From contig CAJEXI010000032.1 of assembly GCA_903994455.1 (NCBI GenBank), positions 1 to 37,638 on the forward strand: DNA of 37,638 nt, written 5' to 3'. This document shows positions 36,401 to 37,638 of the stretch, in pieces. Numbering within the stretch: the stretch's first letter is position 1; the number at the start of each line of letters is the position of its first letter. Source of the stretch: an uncultured Chlorobiaceae bacterium (GTDB taxonomy: Bacteria; Bacteroidota; Chlorobiia; Chlorobiales; Chlorobiaceae). Both the position numbers and the translations under genes were made by a program. Below the pieces are notes generated by a model. It saw only the letters and a list, made by a program, of their open reading frames with translations, searched no databases and was not told where the DNA came from.

Positions 36401-37638
36401 CGAACGGCACCGTGAGCAGTGTGACCTCAGCAGGCAGCAACGCTTATACCGTGGTGGTTACCCCGACAGCGGGATTGGCCAGCGGAAATGTTGCACTAAG
36501 CCTTGTTGGCACCGGCCTGACCGATGCAGCAGGCAATGTGGTTGCGTCAGCCGACCTGAGTGGCATGGACAGCCAGGGAGTTGATACGTTGGCGCCAAGT
36601 GTGAGCACGGTTACCGACACGACAGCGACCATTGTCACGAAAGATCCAATAAGCTTCACCGTAACCTTTGACGAAGCCGTTGTTGGTACAGTTGGCACAG
36701 GTAATTTCACCGCAACAAACGGCACCGTAAGCAGTGTGACCTCAGCAGGAGGCAATGCCTATACCGTTGTGGTGACCCCGACAGCAGGAGTTGCCAGCGG
36801 GAATGTGGCGCTGAGCCTCGTTGGCACCGGTTTATACGATGTGGCGGGCAATGCGGTATTGTCAACTGACCTGAGTGGCAAGGACAGCCAGGTTATCGAT
36901 ACGCTGGCTCCAAGTGTGAGCACCGTGACCGACACGACGGAGGCTATTGTCACGAAAGATGCGATAACCTTCTCCGTAACCTTTGACGAAGCCGTTGTCG
37001 GCACGGTCAGCACCAGTAGTTTCACCGCAACAAACGGTACGGTGAGCAGCGTTACCCCCGCAGGTGGCAACGTCTATACCGTGGCTGTGACCCCGACAGC
37101 GGGAGTAGCCAGCGGGAATGTAGCGCTAAGCCTTGTGGGCACCGGATTGAGTGATGCAGCAGGAAATACGGTTGTGTCAGCCGACTTGAGTGGTAAGGAT
37201 AGCCAGGGCATTGATACGTTGGCCCCGAGTGTGAGTACGGTAACCGACTCGACAGCGGCCAGCGTTACGAAAGATGCAATAAGCTTTACGGTAACTTTTA
37301 GCGAAGCAGTTGTTGGCGCGGTCGGCACAGGCAATTTCACCGCAACCAATGGCACCGTGAGCAGTGTGACCTCAGCAGGCAGCAACGCTTATACCGTTGT
37401 GGTTACCCCTACAACGGGAGTAGCCAACGGGAATGTTGCGCTGAGTCTTGTTGGCACCGGCTTGACCGATGCGATCGGCAATGCGGTTGTTTCAGCCGAC
37501 CTGAGTGTCAAGGACAGTCAGAGCATAGATACGTTGGTGCCGAGTGTGAGCACGGTAACCGACACAACAACGGCCATTGTCACGAAAGATGCAATAACCT
37601 TCGCAGTCACCTTTGACGAAGCCATTGTTGGCACGGTC
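21493..37638 (+). CDS. Giant secreted/surface repeat protein (DUF4347 + cadherin-like + Ig-like repeats), 3' end outside window
   Basis: An uninterrupted frame of 5,382 codons runs from ATG 21493 through the last base; I read it line by line without finding a stop in the parts checked, and repeats keep one frame throughout. An in-frame TGA lies six bases before the ATG and AGAGGTG is the ribosome site. There is no N-terminal signal peptide, which fits type I secretion with a C-terminal signal (not visible). Order: DUF4347 (residues about 36-190), unrecognised spacer (195-392), 36 cadherin-like repeats (393-3989), two YQW Ig-like repeats, an EF-hand-like module, a third YQW repeat, two Ig-like domains, then 105-residue Ig-like repeats. 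Such proteins are usually calcium-dependent adhesins. No transport genes are visible nearby. Confidence 0.93.
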   Translation, partial: MDIEYVATSSKMSQDATDLLVTDFSNKINNRTMISAGRGLVLADAALQEADVLLGQLDPEIDLWRIDSDTDVGGMLEKAFSSGYDQLHFLGHGQSGTITLGGKRLEVDDFTALAKGSAHAPSLHFWSCLTGAGVKGHAFVDGIANAFGSVVSAFSGLAGARSKGGSWLPDVFSQEGLSVGLPFGNAYAYAYTLETTSEQALINAVNAQPFIPLTTSTTFISLLTAVGADNASLYRVQALALATSLTTLDPNRFTALKYDLVSNWAHEATPVPYYGTITELWGELQPLADLRIAADNGFKAAKAGNLTLAHFEAMSASVQAIPVGTMVSGQGVTADNIASASVRADQIRSIYPTNRFPQLSTFLQGYANAQTNPALQDVWLVLSQLVQSNNASPVFISLSSASINENAAIATPIYTAVTTDTDTFAYHTYTLGGTDAALLTISTTGEVKLKVAVNYETNPSYSFSVTASDGVAAHNATRDVVVSVINLDEVAPIITSGPTATAINENSGAGQVVYTTSSTDTGDISAGVTYSLKSGVGDAAVLTINPNTGAVTLTANPNYEVKLSYSFTVLASDGVNTPTEKAVTLAINNLNDNPLSAVTDSNAALNSVVENATAGTVVGVTALATDLDSGAVVSYSLLDNAGGKFAIDSVTGVITVSSNGALDYEKAFSHNVIVSAASSDGSPNTTGIFRIDVTNLNDTAPVFTSGSTGSVDENAVITTPIYTATTTVDDNLAVARIYTLEGSDAGLLNISNGVVTLKASADYESAQKSYSFDVIAANGTNITRQAVVVSVNNVSDTPLNFTSSSTGSVNENVPTATVIYTAVAPAASGYSAPTYAVGGTDASLLDINAVTGAVTLKSTAATVDYESTQKSYNFTVTASDGTNSATLPVVISVVNLNDNPSVFTSLTTGSIDENAPVSAAIYTAATTDADGGSRTYTLNGSDAALLNINATTGAVTLNSSADYESNKKSYSFNIVAHDPLANDTSDHSVSQAVVVSVKNLNDNAPVFASGDTGSVNENEAISTVIYMAATTDVDNLEPLTYTLGGADQNLLSMTSAGVVTLKAPADYETKESYSFTVIGNDGANNTTQAVVVKVINLNDNAPVFTSGVLGSVNENASPSSIVYRATTTDKDNLAARTYSLSGTDAASFDISATGVVTLKVSADFETKSSYNISVTASDGDVTHNTTQAVLVSVVNLNDNAPVFTSGSTGSVDENVSTSIPVYTAVTTDADNLAARTYSLSGIDAGALIINPTTGVVTLKNPAEFEAKSSYTFNVIANDGSNTKTQPVVVTVNNVNDEAPVFTSGATGSVNENAAPGTVIYTAAATDVDNLAALAYSLSGTDASALNINTTTGAVTLKVSADYEAKTSYSFNVIANDGDVTHNRAQAVVVSVVNLNDNAPVFTSGSTGAVDENAAPDKAIYTAATTDTDNLAARTYSLGGADAALLNITSAGVVTLKASADYESGKTSYSFDVIANDAANTTPKGVVVSVNNLNDNSVTTITDSNAAANSVAENASVGTVVGLTAFAADGDTGTTTSYSLTDNAGGKFAIDSATGVITVAGSLDYETATSHSVTVLATSTDGSTNTQSFTIGVKNINDNPVSTIADSNAADNRVDENAVVGTVVGVTASATDGDAGTTISYSLLDNAGGKFAIGSASGVITVAGSLDYETATSHSVTVQATSSDGSTNTQIFTTGVNNVNDNTPVFTSGATGAVDENAVITTVIYTAVTTDADNLAARTYTLGGTDAGALNIDAGTGEVRLKTSANFEEKPSYSFNVIASDGDVTHNTTQAVVVAVNNLPEAGNVEFTSGSAGIAVNENDAAKPEVYTAIATSPNSGETVTYSLEGTDASSFILDSATRKVKLNVTADYESVKSYNFSIRATDQSGNTSVRPVTVAVNNLNDNAPVFTSGATGSVNENAAISTVLYTAATTDADNLAARTYTLGGTDASLLTITSAGVVTLKASADYESIKKSYSFSVTANDGDVNHNISQAVVVSVNNLNDNNPVFTSGGTGTVNENVALNTVIYTAATSDLDGDTRTYTLNGDDAGLLNINAATGAVTLKASADYEAKANYSFNVIASDGDVTHNTTQGVVVTVNNLNDNTPVFSSGATGSINENALPGTAIYTAATTDADNLAARTYTVSGADAGMLNITSAGVVTLKASADYESGKTSYSFDVIANDGANTRTQAVVVQVVNLNDNSPVFTSGTTGSVNENAAISTVIYTAVTTDADNLAARTYTLGGTDAALLDITSAGLVTLKASADYESTRKSYSFDVIANDGANNRTQAVVISVNNLNDNAPKFTSGGSVSVDENKATSFVIYTAATTDADNPGAPTYTLGGTDAGAFNINATTGEVRLNTSANFEAKASYRFNVFANDGANSTSQGVVVSVNNLNDNAPVFTSGTTGLVNENAMVSTVIYTAATNDADGGTRTYTLSGTDASLLNITTAGVVTLKASADYESSQKSYSFNVIANDGDAAHNATQAVVVSVKNLNDNLPVFTSGSTVTVDENSVAASTVVYTAVTTDADNLAARTYTLGGTDASFFNITSAGVVTLKASADYEARASYSFNVVASDGANTKEQVVSLIVNNLNDNAPVFTSGALGSVDENAATSTVVYTAVTTDADNLAVRTYTLGGTDANLLSMTSAGVVTLQASANYEAKSSYSFNVVANDGANTTTQAVVVSVNNLNEGGLEFTSGGVGSVDENAVAVEVIYTPMTTSLSPASVTYTLDGADASLLNINDLTGAVTLKTPADYETKASYSFNITASDSSTNLDATQPLVVSVNNLNDNNPEFTSGGTGSVNENAPISTAIYTAVTADADGGARTYTISGTDAGLLNITPDGVVTLKNSADFESGKASYSFNVIAHDALATDATDHAVLQVVVVSVNNLNDNSPVFTTGSTGSVNEHEAIGTVIYTAATTDADNLDARTYSLSGADAGMLKITSAGEVTLKATADYEVKTSYKFNVIANDGDFAHNATKAIVVTVNNLNDNAPVFTSGTTGSVNENSATNTAIYTAATRDADGGTRTYTLGGTDAGLLNITSEGVVTLKALANYEAKTSYSFDVIASDGDVAHNATQQVVVSVNNLNESASLFTSGSTGSVNENASTSTVIYAAVTTDADGGARTYTLSGADAGLLNITDAGVVTLKTSADFESGKTSYSFNVIAHDALATDATDHAVLQAVEVSVNNLNDNKPVFTSGGAGVLDENVAPGSVIYTAVTTDADNPVAQPTYTLGGVDSALLDISAGGVVSLKASPNYEAKASYSFNVVANDGDATHNVTQAVVVSINNLNDNAPVFTSGATGTVIENPQSGPVIYTAVTTDADNFGAPTYYLRGVDAGLLNINATTGVVTLRASAEYEARSSYSFDVEASDGTFTTTQHVDVAVVNMNDNAPEFTSGATGSINENAPASTAIYTAVTTDADGGARTYTLSGTDAGLLNVTSAGVVTLKAMADYESGKTSYSFNVIAHDPLATDASDHAVSQAVVVSVNNLNDNSPVFISGATGAVNENAATSTVIYTAVTTDADNLAARTYTLGGTDAGALNIDAGTGEVRLNTSANFEAKASYSFDVIANDGVNSTTKAVVIAVNNLYEGGLEFTSGGTGSVDENAPVGQVIYTPATTSLSPATVTYTLDGTDVSLLNINNVTGAVTLKTPADYENKASYSFNITATDSSTALVTKQPLVVSVNNLNDNAPVFTSGATGSVDENAATSTVLYTAATTDADGGARIYTLLAGGDSGLLNINAGTGAVTLKTSADYEAKTSYSFSVVAHDPIASDASDHAVTQAVVVSVNNLNDNAPVFTSGATGSVNENAAAVIYTAATTDADNLAARTYTLGGTDAAALNINATTGEVTLKTAADYESAQKSYSFDVIANDGDAAHNATQAVVVQVNNLNDNAPVFTSGGTGSVDENAATSSVIYTAATTDADNLAARTYSLSGTDSALLDITSAGVVTLKASANFEAKPSYTFDVIANDGDAAHNATQAVVVQVNNMNDAPTGSVTIGGTSTQGETLTVSHTLADPDGPATLNVSYQWQTGGVDIAGATGTSLVLGEAHVGDKITVVATYTDALSNVASVNSAATSAVVNVNDALTGSVTITGQAIEDQTLTAVNTLADADGLGQITWQWYADNNAVSGATNDTYTLTNDDAGKKFSVTASYMDGHGTLESMSSAQTAEVESLVSGTIMDGYLDRALVWVDTNGDGKLNWNDTNGDNLWNAGELATESWTLTDETGQFTGLVGSGTIRITANPLDSPTNPTHYATKDISTGKDFTGSYSAPSGYTVVTPLTTLIVAAGGDNDAAALVKTALGLDASLNLATYDPVAAASNLSASSDTQAIALKVQSATIQIANIIDIAMGVTSGAGGDTTGTGIADSVANALMVNAAANSGTVNLADSSVISSTITSAAETVVTAPEDLAKINNTIGVISTAASVVNANIESVSTAAAFDSQTTATIDVKESLKSIVSSQLVGQQTASQANSAVTDDDTSGVISDKATLDANTAQQQDNVLKVTVNHLPLGVVTIAGIAEPGEVLTANNSLTDVDGPDVLTITYQWYADGNEINGAVNGTHTLTRSEIGKAITVSASYTDGLGKIESASSAATAAVANAPTSMADVVVVLKSSSDSGTLNNDKLTKSTKPTVTVDLSGKEVLAGEMIEIVDSNHANAVVGSYTVTATDALSGLATLDIVLATALSDGSHALVAQLTAAGGTSGLESRAATAVTIDTLAPATTISALLLIADTGTSNTDFITSTAAQTITGTLSVALGAGEALFGTLDNGTTWTDITAKVNGTAISWNGATLSGSNTIKLEVRDVAGNAGTAATQAYVLDTTAPSVSTVTDATEASVTKDAITFTVTFSEAVIGTVGTNTFTATNGTVSSVTSAGGNAYTVVVTPTAGVASGNVALSLVGTGLIDAAGNAVVVPTDLSGMDTQGIDTLVPSVSTVTDTTAASVTNEAITFAVTFDEAVVGTVGISSFTATNGTVSSVTSAGSNAYTVVVTPTAGLASGNVALSLVGTGLTDAAGNVVASADLSGMDSQGVDTLAPSVSTVTDTTATIVTKDPISFTVTFDEAVVGTVGTGNFTATNGTVSSVTSAGGNAYTVVVTPTAGVASGNVALSLVGTGLYDVAGNAVLSTDLSGKDSQVIDTLAPSVSTVTDTTEAIVTKDAITFSVTFDEAVVGTVSTSSFTATNGTVSSVTPAGGNVYTVAVTPTAGVASGNVALSLVGTGLSDAAGNTVVSADLSGKDSQGIDTLAPSVSTVTDSTAASVTKDAISFTVTFSEAVVGAVGTGNFTATNGTVSSVTSAGSNAYTVVVTPTTGVANGNVALSLVGTGLTDAIGNAVVSADLSVKDSQSIDTLVPSVSTVTDTTTAIVTKDAITFAVTFDEAIVGTV
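21598..22070 (+). other. DUF4347 domain of the giant protein
   Basis: The segment has the DUF4347 pattern: RGLVLADAALQEADVLLGQL, IDLWRIDSDTDVGGMLEKAF, QLHFLGHGQSGTITLGGK, PSLHFWSCLTGAGVKGHAFV and a final Gly-rich strand. It is a common N-terminal domain of giant cyanobacterial and chlorobial repeat proteins. An invariant-looking His-Gly (H92) and Cys (C128) are present, an arrangement like that of clan CD (caspase-like) peptidases; catalysis is not established. Confidence 0.75.
22075..22668 (+). other. Unrecognised spacer domain of the giant protein
   Basis: About 198 residues between DUF4347 and the first cadherin repeat, mostly predicted helical (SEQALINAVNAQ, LYRVQALALATSL, FPQLSTFLQGYANA, ALQDVWLVLSQLVQ). 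I do not recognise the domain. It has no repeats and no cysteine. Confidence 0.5.
22669..33459 (+). repeat. Array of 36 cadherin-like repeats (about 300 bp each)
   Basis: Units of 95-104 residues start at about 22669, 22972, 23272, 23600, 23885, 24197, 24508, 24800, 25097, 25391, 25691, 25978, 26290, 26602, 26908, 27206, 27506, 27801, 28097, 28390, 28685, 28982, 29276, 29570, 29867, 30173, 30470, 30767, 31073, 31373, 31670, 31975, 32270, 32568, 32879 and 33177. The typical unit reads VFTSGATGSVNENAA...YTA-TTDADNLAARTYTL, then LLNI-SAGVVTLKASADYE, SYSFNVIANDG and VVVSVNNLNDNAP. The conserved E of xEN, D-x-D, D-Y/F-E, x-D-G and the D/N-rich linker are the cadherin calcium ligands. Repeats 3, 12 and 13 are a different subtype (ENA-VGTVVG-TA-ATD, YSLLDNAGGKFAIDS). 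Confidence 0.9.
26161..26523 (+). repeat. Recent tandem duplication of one cadherin repeat (repeats 12 and 13)
   Basis: The 54 bases at 26161-26214 recur without change at 26470-26523, a spacing of 309 bp, equal to one repeat. Both repeats belong to the rarer SYSL-DNAGGKFAI subtype. This is far above the similarity of most neighbouring repeats and indicates a recent single-unit duplication. Confidence 0.85.
33460..34008 (+). repeat. Two YQW-type Ig-like repeats
   Basis: Unit 1 has VTIGGTSTQGETLTVSHTLA, SYQWQTGGVDIAGATGTSL and VGDKITVVATYTDALSN. Unit 2 has VTITGQAIEDQTLTAVNTLA, WQWYADNNAVSGATNDTYTL and AGKKFSVTASYMDGHGTLES. Each is about 90 residues and is the G-x2-L-T...YQWxxDG...G-x2-I-x-V-x-ASYTD repeat common in large bacterial adhesins. 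A third copy lies at 35008-35290, after an inserted module. Confidence 0.8.
34009..35007 (+). other. Inserted module with two EF-hand-like calcium loops and a long Ala/Ser/Thr-rich segment
   Basis: The module begins SGTIMDGYLDRALVWVD. At 34066-34134 there are two overlapping 12-residue loops, DTNGDGKLNWND and DTNGDNLWNAGE, in which acidic or Asn residues fill positions 1, 3, 5, 9 and 12; the last D of the first is the first D of the second. It continues with YTVVTPLTTLIVAAGG and about 200 residues rich in Ala, Ser, Thr and Val with helical character. It splits YQW repeats 2 and 3. Modules of this kind (DGY--GA-V--D-N-DG----GE...TPLTTL) recur in other large adhesins. Confidence 0.65.
35008..35290 (+). 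repeat. Third YQW-type Ig-like repeat
   Basis: VTIAGIAEPGEVLTANNSLT, ITYQWYADGNEINGAVNGTH and IGKAITVSASYTDGLGKIES show the same repeat as at 33460-34008. It is separated from those two copies by about 1 kb of unrelated sequence. Confidence 0.8.
35291..35961 (+). other. Two single Ig-like domains (Bap-type)
   Basis: The first has PTVTVDLSGKEVLAGEMIEI and DGSHALVAQLTAAGG. The second has ADTGTSNTDFITSTAAQTIT, GTLDNGTTWTDITAKVNG, GSNTIKLEVRDVAGNAGTAA and YVLDTTAP. Both end in the D-T-x-AP linker typical of tandem bacterial Ig-like domains, and they lead directly into the near-identical repeat array. Confidence 0.7.
35962..37638 (+). repeat. Tandem array of near-identical 315-bp Ig-like repeats, running off the window
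   Basis: Units begin at 35962 (318 bp), 36280, 36595, 36910, 37225 (315 bp each) and 37540 (cut off). Each reads PSVSTVTDTT, TFTVTFDEAVVGTVGT, FTATNGTVSSVTSAGGNAYT, VVVTPTAGVASGNVALSLVG, TGLTDAAGN and DLSGKDSQGIDTLA. This is the Big_12-like 'TFSEAV--F--TNGT---------YT--VTP' type of bacterial Ig domain. Copies are far more alike at DNA level than the cadherin repeats, indicating recent amplification. Confidence 0.9.

Noticed and set aside
36126..37385. Four head-to-tail antisense frames of about 103 codons each, opposite the Ig-like array
   Set aside because: They repeat with exactly the 315-bp period of the sense repeats and arise from the low number of stop codons in the opposite strand. 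No ribosome sites or known protein pattern.

Overview
The window looks like chromosome of a green sulfur bacterium (Chlorobiales; a Chlorobium/Pelodictyon-type genome is my best guess). The basis is an eleven-subunit nuo operon with nuoD joined directly to nuoH (no nuoE, nuoF or nuoG) and a giant cadherin/Ig-repeat secreted protein of the kind known from this group. No photosynthesis gene is present, so the assignment is an inference.

Layout. (1) 1-3400 is an eroded surface-polysaccharide locus. It holds an Rpn/PD-(D/E)XK 'transposase-nuclease' gene, then a string of gene fragments: glycosyltransferase C-terminus, PglC-type sugar-transferase N-terminus fused out of frame to the middle of a PglD-type acetyltransferase, and a BRO/antirepressor fragment. 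An apparently intact DegT-type sugar aminotransferase follows. (2) 3444-5803 holds a small outer-membrane beta-barrel gene, then a minus-strand group: two tRNA-Leu genes, a HIT-family hydrolase and a SAM methyltransferase. (3) 5919-8427 is a tight plus-strand set: a divergent PAP2-like membrane protein, a ferrochelatase, a TPR protein and a small membrane protein. (4) 8553-19547 is nuoABCDHIJKLMN, closed by a clear intrinsic terminator. (5) 19632-20534 (minus) encodes a DUF1566/Lcl_C-domain protein. (6) After about 1 kb of AT-rich non-coding DNA, a single open frame begins at 21493 and is still open at the window end (5,382 codons seen). It encodes a DUF4347 N-terminal domain, 36 cadherin-like repeats, three YQW-type Ig-like repeats interrupted by a module with two EF-hand-like calcium loops, two further Ig-like domains, and an array of near-identical 105-residue Ig-like repeats that runs off the edge.

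Function. The nuo genes encode the membrane arm and connecting arm of complex I without the NADH-oxidising module, so electrons must enter from another donor (ferredoxin is the usual proposal). The giant protein is probably a calcium-stiffened, secreted or surface adhesin.

The most interesting signal is inside its cadherin array. Junctions that have lost the calcium-binding linker recur about every nine repeats, together with loss of calcium ligands in the flanking repeats. This suggests programmed flexible hinges in a rod that grew by block duplication.
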